Assembly: GCA_963853835.1 (NCBI GenBank)
Contig: OY970820.1
Span: 81,588,909 to 81,652,908 of the forward strand
DNA from: Calendula officinalis
Lineage: Eukaryota; Streptophyta; Magnoliopsida; Asterales; Asteraceae
Reading direction: 5' to 3'
DNA length: 64,000 nucleotides
The notes under the pieces are model-generated. The model had not been told where the DNA came from. It did no database searches and saw only the letters and a list, made by a program, of their open reading frames with translations. Within the stretch, counting starts at the first letter, position 1, and each line of letters opens with the position of its first letter. A program made the position numbers and the translations under genes. Of this stretch, positions 1 to 10,428 are shown piece after piece.

Positions 1-573
1 GTTTTTAGCAACCGATCGAACCCGCAGCCACATTACGACCAGGGGTGGACCACCTTGAAGTCCCATGATGTATGCGCCACATCTTAGTTTGTCCTAGACC
101 TGTAAAAACTGTAGCCCACAACCCAAAAAATAGGAGTCCAAATGATAAACCTACATGTCATAATCCAATTGTCATTTTATTAGCTAGAATTAATCAATTG
201 AAAAAGAAACGCAACAGGTTAGTAGTTGATGTGTTGTTGCCCACTTGATTCACATCTTACCCTCCCCTTATGTCGAATGCTTGATCTCTTCCGGCACAAC
301 TCCTTTGGCGACCACTAGTAACTCCGACGAAGTTCCTTTCACCCTCCTATGATCCTATCATAATGAAACAAGTAATACTTCTTGTTATTATTAGGTTATT
401 TCATCTTTATATTGTTTGTTATTGCATTGAAAAACATGAACTTCGTAAGCATTTTTTTTTTAATTAGAATTTAGGGTCAATATTTAGTTATAACTTGTTC
501 AGAGTTTAAACCTTTTCATTTTAGGTTGCAATGATAATTGTTTTAGAAAGAAAGTTAGACGTTAGAGATCATA
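1..573. other. Intergenic region, no gene seen
   Basis: AT-rich DNA at the left edge of the window with no convincing reading frame, RNA gene or repeat boundary. It lies upstream of a transposase-like fragment that starts at 574 and could hold that fragment's leader, but nothing in the sequence proves this. Confidence 0.5.
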
Positions 574-795
574 ATGATGGAGGGCCTTCAAAAAGAAATT
601 CTTGATTCTTCTAATGAAACTCCACAAAGTGAAAGCCTACACATTCCACAACCTAATAAACCTACCCATACAACATGTATTCAAGCAAGTTTTGATGTGA
701 ATGAACTTCCTTCGGACGTTGGAGATTGGTAAAAAATTAAATCTTATCATCCAAATAAAACGGATGAAATGAGGACGACATATATGATGTTGCCC
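574..795 (+). pseudogene. TTF-type (hAT-like) zinc-finger transposase fragment
   Basis: From ATG 574 a frame of about 52 codons reads to an in-frame TAA at 730-732. Beyond the stop the same frame continues with KIKSYHPN, then D, and RTTYM. The pattern FDVNELPSDVG(D)W-stop-KI-x-SYHPN-x-x-D-x-x-R-x-x-Y resembles the start of plant TTF-type zinc-finger proteins derived from hAT transposases (family pattern LPSDPG..I..YHPN..D..RR.Y). No later part of such a protein (further zinc ligands, catalytic domain, dimerisation domain) is seen. It is best read as a decayed 5' fragment. Family assignment is from motif memory only. Confidence 0.4.
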
Positions 796-928
796 GCCGC
801 AATCATAACCATTGAACTATGTTTTTCTATGATGAAGTTATTAAAGACTGATTTGTGGAATACAATAAATGATGATTTTTTAATGTGGCTTTAATTTGTA
901 ATGAAGAAAAGGAATTACATATAAAAAT

Positions 929-1136
929 GGGGTTTTCTAACGTATGCCCCTGAGGCATATATTAGGGGCAATCAATGAAGCATTAAATTTCCATTTTAAT
1001 TGAAAATCGTATTTATTGTATTATCTAAAATGGTAAAGATTAATGATCATTAATGTTATTCAAAATGAATTAGGAAATTTGATGCTTCATTTATTGCACC
1101 TAATGTATGTCCCAGGGGCATACGTTAGAAAAACCC
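929..1136. mobile_element. Palindromic MITE with 8-bp target duplication
   Basis: A 208-bp element begins GGGGTTTTCTAACGTATGCC and ends with the near-perfect inverse. The inverted repeats extend about 55 bp (929-983 against 1082-1136), including the matching block around TGAAGCAT. It is flanked by perfect 8-bp direct repeats ATAAAAAT at 921-928 and 1137-1144. The 8-bp duplication fits hAT-type insertion, although the termini are not the classic CAGGG or TAGGG. There is no coding capacity. It sits about 260 bp upstream of the GSNOR start codon. Confidence 0.85.
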
Positions 1137-1305
1137 ATAAAAATATAATGATTCATTTTCAAAAAATATTCAATAAAAAGACAACTCTAAGATATAATCG
1201 ATAGTTTAATTAAACTATATTTTGGAATTCAACCCAACTTTCCTCGCTAATTACTACTTAAACACATATGTTGGAGTTATTTAAATCCGTATCTGGATTC
1301 CTGAT

Positions 1306-1311
1306 TATATA
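1306..1311 (+). promoter_or_regulatory. Possible TATA box of GSNOR
   Basis: TATATA lies 82 bp upstream of the GSNOR ATG, a normal plant spacing. It stands in AT-rich DNA, so position is the only support. Confidence 0.35.
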
Positions 1312-1392
1312 CAGTACTACACTTGCGGCCTCACATTCTGTACCCTTTTTTTCTATCTAATCCACTGTCAAATAATTGTGCCTCGATCCGCC

Positions 1393-3483
1393 ATGGCTAA
1401 TCAAGGAAAGGTCATCACCTGCAAAGGTATATGTCTGCTACTTCATGGACTAATTTGATTTGTTTCTTGCTTCTTAAATCTACATTCGAAATTGATCATA
1501 AACCCTAAGTTTGATCTGATTGTGATTCATGATGAAGCTGCTGTGGCGTATGAGGCTAATAAGCCGTTAGTGATTGAAGATGTTGAGGTTGCACCGCCTC
1601 AAGCCGGTGAAGTTCGAGTTCAGATACTCTTTACTGCGCTTTGCCATACTGATGCATACACTTGGAGTGGCAAGGTATAATGTCATGATTATTGTGATCA
1701 ATATTCATCTAGGTTTTTAATCATCACTTTTGAAACCCTAGATGCAGCTAGCGATTTGTCGAACACGATGAAATGATCATTTCATGTTTGTAATGAGACT
1801 TCCGTAATGTTATTGTTATTCAAAACCTATTGATTATGTTATGATTTGATCGTATATTAAGTTTAGCATCAGTGAACAATACTATGTGCAAAAATTGATC
1901 AAACACATTTGATTTATGGCTCATGGGGATTCAAGGAAGCTGTTTTTGTTTGCTAATTTGTTCTGTTTTTTAATTACTTCACTTGCAGGATCCTGAGGGC
2001 CTTTTTCCATGTATTCTTGGTCACGAGGCTGCTGGGTATGTACCTTATCTATCTGCACTCATCCAACTACTAACGAAAACCATGATTACTGTCTAATGTT
2101 GAAATTGCAGGATTGTAGAGAGTGTTGGTGAAGGGGTAACTGAAGTCCAACCTGGGGACCACGTGATACCCTGTTATCAAGCCGAATGCAAAGAATGCAA
2201 ATTCTGCAAATCAGGGAAAACCAATCTGTGTGGCAAAATCAGGGGTGCTACTGGAGTTGGTGTGATGATGAATGACCGGAAAAGCCGTTTTTCAGTTAGG
2301 GGTACTCCAATTTATCATTTTATGGGAACTTCTACTTTTAGTCAATACACTGTTGTACATGATGTTAGTGTTGCTAAGATTGATCCCAAAGCTCCTTTGG
2401 AGAAAGTGTGCCTTCTTGGTTGTGGTGTTCCCACTGGTAACTTTTTCTTAATTTCATCAACTTCTTCTTCACCATTTTCCATTAAAAAAAAAAAAAAACT
2501 AATTCTGATTTTCTCGTTTTTAATTTTTTTTTTAGGTCTTGGTGCGGTTTGGAATACAGCAAAGGTTGAAGCTGGTTCAAACGTTGCTATTTTTGGTCTT
2601 GGAACTGTTGGCCTTGCAGTAAGTTTTTAATATAAGATTATTTTGATATTGTTACATTTATCTTTTATATATAAATATATTTTTTACTACAACTACAATT
2701 TGATAGGTGGCAGAGGGTGCTAAAGCAGCTGGTGCTTCACGAATCATTGGGGTAGATATTGACAACAGAAAGTTCGATAGAGGCATGTATTTCTTCTCAT
2801 TCTGAAATTAAGAGATTTAACCTAAACTTTTTATTAATTATGAATTACAGCAAAAGGATTTGGTGTGACTGAATTTGTGAACCCAAAAGACCACGAGAAA
2901 CCGATACAACAGGTTCTTGTTGATATGACAGATGGAGGTGTTGACTACAGTTTCGAGTGTATTGGGAATGTTTCTATAATGAGGGCTGCTTTGGAGTGCT
3001 GTCACAAGGTAAACTGTTAAAAAAAATTACCTGCAAATGTCGTAAAATAGCAAGTTACTTTAAGTACGGGTCTATTTTGGTAATTATAACTTCTTGAGGT
3101 CTGTTTTTGTAAATACAGGGTTGGGGAACATCAGTTATTGTGGGGGTTGCAGCATCAGGTCAAGAGATATCAACCCGCCCGTTTCAGTTGGTAACGGGCC
3201 GTGTTTGGAAAGGGACAGCTTTTGGTGGGTTTAAGAGCCGTTCACAAGTCCCTCAACTTGTTGATAAGTATATGAACAAGGTATTAACTAAATCAAACCC
3301 TATTCTGAGTGATATTTTTTGCACGTGTGATTTTAGTTAAAGTTACATATTGTGATTTTTATGTTGTTGCAGGAAATTAAGATTGATGAGTATATAACGC
3401 ATAATTTGACACTTGAAGAGATCAACAAGGCGTTTGATTTGTTGCATGGCGGGGATTGTTTGCGGTGTGTGCTAAAGGTTTAA
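1393..3483 (+). CDS. GSNOR: S-nitrosoglutathione reductase / class III alcohol dehydrogenase
   Basis: Zinc- and NAD-dependent cytosolic enzyme that reduces S-nitrosoglutathione and oxidises S-hydroxymethylglutathione; it controls nitric oxide signalling and formaldehyde detoxification. Nine exons: 1393-1426, 1538-1674, 1989-2035, 2111-2436, 2536-2618, 2707-2782, 2851-3008, 3119-3280 and 3373-3483. They total 1134 nt, or 377 residues, close to the family's usual 379. Catalytic zinc ligands Cys47 (LCHTD), His69 (GHEAAG) and Cys177 (LLGCGVPTG) are present, as are the structural zinc cysteines 99, 102, 105 and 113. The GLGTVGL turn of the NAD fold is in exon 5. Cys10 and Cys370, redox-sensitive in Arabidopsis GSNOR1, are both kept. 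Intron 6 uses a GC donor (2783-2784); every other intron is GT-AG. The C-terminus is two residues shorter than usual. The gene looks intact. Confidence 0.97.
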
Positions 3484-3537
3484 AACGAGCCCAATTAGAA
3501 TTTGAGGGCGGTTTTTAAAGCGGGATTTTGAAGTTGA

Positions 3538-3543
3538 AATAAA
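3538..3543 (+). terminator. Polyadenylation signal of GSNOR
   Basis: AATAAA 55 bases after the GSNOR stop codon, in a T-rich 3' region. Plant signals are loose, so this is plausible rather than proven. Confidence 0.45.
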
Positions 3544-4421
3544 GTGAATGTGTTTTTATTAATATCTATTGCACTTTTTATTTCCTACTGATTGTGGTGA
3601 CTGTGTGAGGATGGTGATTTTCGGTAATGGATATTGTTTTGGTCTTATGGTATGGCACATAGGATTAAAAGATGTATGGGTTATGGAGTATTAAACTCCA
3701 AGTCCAAATACCTTCAAACACATAAATACAACTTCTATAAAACTGAATCTGATGTCTGTTGGTTCTAACAAGTTTGAATTCAATTTTCGGTTTGAACATA
3801 TAACCAAACCGAACGAATTTATGTTTCGGTTTGATTTTGGATTCGTGAATTTTATAAACCGAGGAAACCAACTTTGTACACACTTAAATTATAAAGGAAC
3901 ACTTCAAAAGTTAATTTGTACAACCATTAAAAGATGTTTCTGTTGACCTCATTAAGAAGCATAGATATCCAATTATGATCATCAACACCATCAGCATCTT
4001 CATCAGAACTAATTTCTGGCACTAAAGTGTTCGGATCCATCGCAATTTTACATCAAAACTCATCTTAAGATTAGAGTAATGAAAACAGAGTGAATCTTAT
4101 AGGGCAGAGCGTGTTTTAATGGGACAAAAAGGTTGATTGTCCCAACACTGTTAGGGAGATCGACCGGTGACTTGTGTTACTAAACTGTCGTACATATAAA
4201 TGATAACAAAAATAAAATACATATGATTGTTTGTTGGAGTTTTGGGTGGCCCAAATTAAACGAAGTTGTCATGTTATCGGCTGCATCCAAATCGTGTATA
4301 CCCCATTTTGGTAGTGATTCTAATCATGCAACTTACGTTATTTGTAGCTATTATATGGAATCAGGCTTACCCATTTAAACTGGTAGAATTATAAATGAAA
4401 ATTGTCATTTTATAGCATGAA
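3544..4421. other. Intergenic region with one small acidic ORF
   Basis: No full gene is seen. On the minus strand, 4040 to 3927 encodes a 37-residue acidic frame starting MDPNTLVPEISSDEDAD and ending in TAA. It could be a first exon or a gene relic, but no partner exon was found. The 3770-3870 part has repeated AACCGAA / TTCGGTT words typical of old repeat remnants. Confidence 0.3.
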
Positions 4422-4502
4422 GTCAAGATGGCCGAGTTGGTCTAAGGCGCCAGTTTCAGGTACTGGTCCGAAAGGGCATGGGTTCGAATCCCATTCTTGA
4501 CA
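4422..4502 (+). tRNA. trnL-CAG: tRNA-Leu (CAG anticodon)
   Basis: This 81-nt gene folds as a class II tRNA. The acceptor stem GTCAAGA (4422-4428) pairs perfectly with TCTTGAC (4495-4501), and the discriminator base is A. The anticodon stem CCAGT/ACTGG (4450-4454 with 4462-4466) encloses the loop TTCAGGT, with anticodon CAG at 4457-4459. The T arm contains GGTTCGAATCC. There is a variable arm and no intron. It decodes CUG leucine codons. A T-rich run (TTCTTCTTTTTGGTTTTT) just downstream can serve as the RNA polymerase III stop. Confidence 0.97.
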
Positions 4503-4891
4503 TTCTTCTTTTTGGTTTTTATATCTTTAATACTCAAATTTTCAACTTCTTCTTTTAATTTTTAAATTAATTCGATCTACAAACTAAAGTTTTGTTTTTT
4601 AAATGTTAAAAAAAACAATTTTTGGGGTTTTAATATGAAAACAAATTGAAATGAACATGGATTCCATCTTTGACTAATTTTTTTAAGTAACAGAGTCTAA
4701 CGGTCTAACCCACCTTTATTTTTCCTCATTTCATATTAGCCAAGTTAAACTACAAAAGTGCGCGCGCGTGTGTGTGAGAGGTCTTGTGGAAGCTGATTTT
4801 GCCTTGTGTCAAGAGGAAGGCATCAACTACACTAGCAACAATTGGTACAAGTAAAGTAAGGTTCTTCCTTGCTTTGTAAACTAAAACCACC
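4503..4891. other. Upstream region of the split host gene
   Basis: AT-rich spacer that would hold the promoter of the host gene beginning at 4892. A short alternating purine-pyrimidine tract of CG then TG repeats lies at about 4758-4776. No clear TATA box was singled out. Confidence 0.4.
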
Positions 4892-5063
4892 ATGAACCAC
4901 CACAAACAACAATCTGCAACCACCATCGATCTATCTGCTCTCATTGCACAAATCATGCAATCCGAGAGCAGCCGCCGAGACCCTGGCGGTGCCGCCTTCC
5001 AACCGCCCAACATCAGAAACCCTAATCTTGATGGTACGAATGTGGGGGCCACAATGATCATCC
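4892..5063 (+). pseudogene. 5' half of a host gene split by Copia-1
   Basis: The frame opens at ATG 4892 and encodes 57 complete codons plus one base before it meets the left LTR of Copia-1. It then reads about eight LTR codons to a TAG at 5084-5086. The N-terminal part contains IDLSALIAQIMQ, a basic patch SRRDP, and a proline/asparagine-rich stretch. The last five bases, CATCC (5059-5063), are the target duplication, repeated at 13031-13035. Taking one copy, the frame continues without change at 13036. The uninterrupted protein would have about 148 residues. I do not recognise the family. The gene is interrupted in this genome copy; in other accessions it may be whole. Confidence 0.7.
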
Positions 5064-5849
5064 TGTTGGGTTTTCTATGCATCTAGCCACACTTTGCTTA
5101 AGGCGGAAATCAAAAGCAACTTGGTAGAACATTGACCCGATTAAAACTTTTTGACCGTTAGGTTTACAATTCTAATGCAACTAGATATTTAATATAATTA
5201 AATAGATCAATTCGAATAACTTACTTGTTCTTGGCGAATTGGAGAACTAGATAAACCTTGTGATCTAGTACGAGCCAGATCAAAACGATGCACTAGGATT
5301 CAAGTAAGAATCCCTCTATCGTATCACACCCAAGGTTGGTCAAGAACGAGACGAAGTACCACGAGGTAGTACAAAGCACTCTTGAGAAAACGATCACCGA
5401 AGAACACGATCGAAAACCCTTTCGATCGACGGCGGCGACGGCGGCGTACGGCGGGGCAGCGGCGGTCGGAGGTTCGGCGGTGGTGGTTTCGGTCGAATAG
5501 GGTATTCGGCCGAATGGGGTATTGCACAACAAGTATTAAGTGTGTTTAGGTTATACCCTTAACCCTTTATTTATAGTTGTGTAGACCTAATTAGAGTCAA
5601 ACTCTAATTAGTCTAAGCCCGCTCCACAAGCCCGATCCGATCCACACCCTATGGCCCGAATTCTATAGCTAGTTAATTCCTATTAACTACACTAGTCCGT
5701 TTGGCCCGATAGTCATTTAATTAAACTATTAATTAAATACTTCGTTAATTCTCGTGTTCGTTGACGCCTCGAGGGCAACCCGAATAGGACTCTAAAATAC
5801 CCGAACCGGAATACCGGTTTATTTGATGTGTTGGACACTCTTTCCAACA
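5064..5849 (-). repeat. 3' LTR of Copia-1
   Basis: Bounded on the plus strand by TGTTGG and CCAACA. It contains a strongly GC-rich island (about 5425-5490, GGCGGCG-type) and, for minus-strand transcription, a TATA box TATAAATA at 5575-5568. The small frames inside it recur unchanged in the other LTR and are not genes. Confidence 0.95.
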
Positions 5850-5863
5850 GTCTCCCACTTGGA
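5850..5863 (-). promoter_or_regulatory. Polypurine tract of Copia-1
   Basis: Read on the minus strand this is CCAAGTGGGAGAC directly before the 3' LTR, the expected plus-strand DNA primer site. Confidence 0.8.
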
Positions 5864-6720
5864 CACCTCATCAACTATAAACGGTACGCGTTCGTGTAAC
5901 CTTTAGAGTGTGCATCGCATGTGCAGCTGCTGAACTCTGAACTATCAGAACCAGTCCTATGATAAGTGATCATATGTCCTTCGTTGCACGATATCATGTA
6001 ACTAGTGACATGGACATGTCAATCACTCTAGTTACGATTATGTTTCCTGATTCGAGATTTATGATGACGATTTGACTACATGATTGAACTTTCAATCTAG
6101 TCATGACCTGCGCAGGTACTTCAGTGTCACATCAAATCAACAGGGGGCCCATGGATATCTCCTCTATCACTTTGATCAGAGGGAACGAATAAACCTTAAC
6201 TACATCATCTTCCTTCATAGTCATCACATAATACATGGAACTAATCTTTATAGCTACAAGTTACGAATAGCGTTGGAGTTAGACCAATGCATCACGAAAT
6301 CGTACTAAGGAAATGATGCATCTTGGTTTGAAGACTCATACGATATTATCGCCTCACTATTACCCATGATAAAGTCCATGGGGTAATACTCTGAGCGTGG
6401 GTTGGTCCAACATTTAAATACACCTTTTAAATGCTCATGAGAGTAGCAGCAATCTCTATGCAATGTTCATACCTTTGAACAATCTACTCACTCTCTCATG
6501 ACATCTTAATTCAGTTCTTATTCCCATAAGAACGATCGACTGTGGACGTTTAAGTAATCTCTTAGTTTACTTAGGAATATGTTCTAAACATGCAAAAGGT
6601 TGAAATGGAATAATTAAATACTATATGAATGATAGAACACTTGCAAATTATTTAATCTCCATAAATAAATCATCAATTCATACAATTTAATATTCGCTAC
6701 AATTTCAAATGAATGACAAT
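5864..6720 (-). other. 3' untranslated part of Copia-1
   Basis: Non-coding internal DNA between the end of the pol frame and the polypurine tract. The one plus-strand frame here (6084-6308) has no family features. Confidence 0.6.
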
Positions 6721-9418
6721 TTATGATAAGTCACTATGAAATCTAATTCCTATCGTCCTCGCATGAGCATCATGCTTGGCACGACTTAGTGCTTTTGTGA
6801 AAGGATCAGCCGGGTTATTTTCCGACGATACTCTTGTCACTATCACATCCCCATCTTCAACTCGCTTTCTCACGTAGTGAAACTTTCTGAGTATATGCCT
6901 GGTTCGACTATGATCTTTGGATTCTTTAGTCAATGAGACTGCACCTTCATTGTCGCAGAAGATTTTCATTGGTTCCTTGATGCTTGTTACGACACCAAGA
7001 TCCCCAATGAAATTCTTCAACCATGTGGCTTCTTTTGATGCCTCACAGGTAGCAATATACTCAGATTCGCAAGTTGAATCAGCTACTGTCTCCTGCTTGG
7101 AACTCTTCCAAGTGACAGCTCCTCCGTTCAATAAGAACACCCACCCAGTTTGTGAGCACGAGTCATCTCTATCCGTTTGGAAACTCGCGTCACAATAACC
7201 TTCCACAACAAGTTCGTCTTTCCCACCATACACTAAGAATATATCCTTTGTTCTCCTTAGGTACTTGAGAATCGTTTTCACCGCAGTCCAATGATCGTTG
7301 CCAGGGTTGCCTTGGAACCGGCTCACCATGCTAAGCGCATATGAGACATCCGGGTGAGTACATACCATGGCATACATGATCGATCCAATCGCCGAGGCGT
7401 AAGGGACTCGACTCATTTTCTCCAGTTCTTGCTCAGTACTGGGACATTGACTCTTAGACAATGTTATGCCATGATTCATGGGTAGATACCCTTTCTTGGA
7501 ATCAACCATACTAAAACGTTTTAGTATTTTATCCAAGTATGTACTCTGGCTTAATCCTATTAGACGTCTTTCTCTATCTCTGTATATCTTTATACCGAGT
7601 ATGTACGCTGCGTCTCCTAGGTCCTTCATAGCGAAACATTTTCCCAACCAAGACTTCACGTCTTGCAGTGTAGGAATATGATTTCCTATAAGGAGTATGT
7701 CATCCACATACAGTACTAGGAAGACAACAACGCTCCCACTAGCTTTGATGTAAACGCAGGACTCATCTTCACTCCTAGAGAAACCAAACTCCTTGACTTT
7801 CTCATGGAAGCAAAGATTCCAACTTCGAGAGGCTTGTTTCAATCCATAAATGGATTTCTCAAGCTTGCACACTCTATCAGGATATTTCTTATTGATAAAA
7901 CCTTCTGGCTGTGCCATATAGACATCCTCAGTAAGTCTTCCGTTAAGGAAGGCGGTTTTAACATCCATCTGCCAAATTTCATAGTCATGAAACGCAGCTA
8001 TGGCAAGCAATATTCTGATAGACTTTATCTTGGCCACTGGTGAAAAGGTTTCATCATAATCAATCCCATGAGTTTGAGTATAACCTTTTGCAACCAACCT
8101 AGCCTTATAGGTGTGCACATTCCCATCCATGTCTATCTTCTTCTTGAAGATCCACTTGCATCCAACGGTTTTGACACCGGGAGAAGTCTCAATCAAGTTC
8201 CATACTTGATTGTCATACATGGACTGAATCTCACTCTCCATAGCCACTTTCCATTTTTCGGCCTCAGGGCCTTCCATAGCTTCCTTATAACTCGATGGCT
8301 CATCGTCATCAACTGGTAAACTATTACCAGCAGATGCATCGCCTTCAGCAATATGGAAATCATAGTAATCACCATAATGCTCAGGAGGGCGAACAGTTCT
8401 TGAGGATCTACGTGGAACGGTAGGAGTTACATCAATTTGTTCAACAGGAGTCTCATCCTCTGGTTGAGTGCTAGTGTCAACTATAGGTTCCACTACATCT
8501 TCATCGTTTGACTCTTGACACTCTTCAAGATCAATTTTGCTCCCACTGTCTTCTTTGGATATTAGCTCTCTCTCGAGGAAGAATCCTCTTCGAGATACGA
8601 ACACTTTGTTCTCTTTCGGATTGTAGAACCGATATCCAAAAGACTGTCGTGGATAGCCAATGAAGTAGCACTTCTCTGATTTGTTATCCAGCTTGTCGTG
8701 AGATTCATGTCTTACATAAACTTCACAACCCCAGATTTTTAAATGTTTGAGGGAGGGAGGATTCCCTGTCCACATTTCAGAGGGAGTTTTGGCAACCTTC
8801 TTAGTTGGTACAAGGTTAACGATATGTGCTGCAGTTTCTAAGGCATATCCCCAGAAACTCACTGGAAGTGTTGATCGACTCATCATTGATCGAACCATGT
8901 CAAGCAAGGTTCGATTTCTCCTTTCCGACACTCCATTAAGTTGTGGAGTTCGAGGAGGTGAGAGTTGGGATACTATTCCACAACTCTTTAGATAGTCGAT
9001 GAACTCTTGACTAAGATACTCTCCGCCCCTATCAGAACGGAGCATCTTAATCTTCTTGCCCAGTTGATTCTCTACTTCGTTCTGATATTCTTTGAACGTT
9101 TCAAAGGTATCAGACTTATGTTTAATCAAATAAACATATCCATATCTACTGAAATCATCAGTAAATGTGACGAAGTATCGTTCACCATGTCTAGTGTTAG
9201 ACTTGAACGGTCCACACACATCAGTGTGTATGAGGTCCAACAAGTCTTTGCCTCTTTCACATGACCCTGTGAATGGCGCCTTTGTCATCTTGCCAAGTAA
9301 ACAAGACTCACACACATCATTCGATTTGAGGTCAAATGATTCTAACACTCCATCCTTTTGGAGTTTAGCTATGCGTTTCTTGTTTATATGTCATAAGCGA
9401 CAATGCTATAGACATGAC
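6721..9418 (-). pseudogene. Copia-1 pol: integrase, reverse transcriptase, RNase H
   Basis: From 9348 to 6721 the frame is open for 875 codons. The integrase core shows its acidic triad in IHTDVCGPF, LRSDRGGEY and NGVSERRNR. The reverse transcriptase has DVKTAFLNG and the catalytic YVDDILLIGN, and the RNase H region has STCESEYIA. Just upstream the same frame continues through the pre-integrase zinc region (HCRL, HINKKR), but it is cut by TAG (9408-9406), where Trp is expected, and TGA (9393-9391), where Gly is expected. It is therefore a pseudogene at its front end, although catalytic residues further on are kept. Copia-3 in this window carries a related, fully open version. Confidence 0.9.
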
Positions 9419-9487
9419 TTATCCAATACACCTTTGGATGAATCAACATTCAATATTAGATTTCTTTTGTTTACGCAACCATCAATT

Positions 9488-10428
9488 TCATATAATGTTG
9501 CGTGCCATAGATGGCAAAAAACAAAAATCTAATAAAATAATTGAATGACTAGTACTAAGCATGAGCTCATAATCTCCAATCTTGGTGACAGCAGTCGAGA
9601 CTCTGGTTCCCATGATTAGATTCAGCTCACCATGCTTCAGCTTCTTACTATTCTTTAGTCTTTGCATATCAGTGCAAATGTGAATACCACATCCTGTATC
9701 AAGGACCCAAGAACTTAGACATAGAAGCACTGTGAAGTTCAATCATAAATGTACTTGAGATGCCATACTTTTGGACCATGTGATTCTTCACATCATCTAG
9801 GTACTTTGGGCAGTTTCTTTTCCAGTGAACCATTTCATTGCAATGAGAACACATTGAATCCTTTTGTGTTATTAGTGAACTTCTCTTTCTCTTAAGCCTT
9901 CGTTGGGTATGTCCCACCTTAGCTTCCCCTTTTCCACTGGGGTGAGAAAGTTCACTTGTCGTAGCACAATTTGATTCAATATTTAAGATATGAGTATCAG
10001 AAATAAAGTTATGAATGTCTAACATCTTTGCTTCAGCAATTATTAGTTCATTTCATAACTCTATGAGTGTAATGTCTTTATTATTCTTATCGTAGTCTGA
10101 TACGAACGAAGAATATGCCGGAGTGAGCGAGTTTAACACTATGTCAACTGCTAATTCCTTAGACACATTTACACCCTAATCTTTCTGATATGTAGCCTTT
10201 CATCATTTTGATGAAGCTACATACAAACTCTCCTTTTCTCACTTTGCAATTCGGAATGAGTCTTAGATTTTCAACAGAAGCTCGTGAATTAATCATATAA
10301 TCCACGTAGTTAAATTTCGTAATACTGTTACGAGATGAAACTTTTTGAGATAGAAAATCGAGGATGATTTTATGGTGAAATTGGAAGTGGAAGTGGTGGT
10401 GTTGGAGGAAGTTGTTGTTGGAAGACAT
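9488..10428 (-). pseudogene. Copia-1 degenerate gag and protease
   Basis: Broken pieces follow in the expected order on the minus strand. A short gag start opens at 10428. A gag C-terminal stretch resembling KELAVDIVLNSL lies near 10140, with a stop in IEL-stop-NELI near 10050. A zinc knuckle CSHCNEMVHWKRNC lies in the 10025-9699 frame. The protease motif WVLDTGCGIHIC lies in the 9742-9488 frame. Several frame changes and stops separate them, and the middle of gag appears deleted. No functional capsid protein can be read from this copy. Confidence 0.8.

Noticed and set aside
5293..5532. 79-codon GC-rich frame on the minus strand, repeated at 12474-12713
   Set aside because: It lies wholly in the Copia-1 LTR and recurs in the other LTR. 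The frame follows from GGCGGCG composition; no domain is present.
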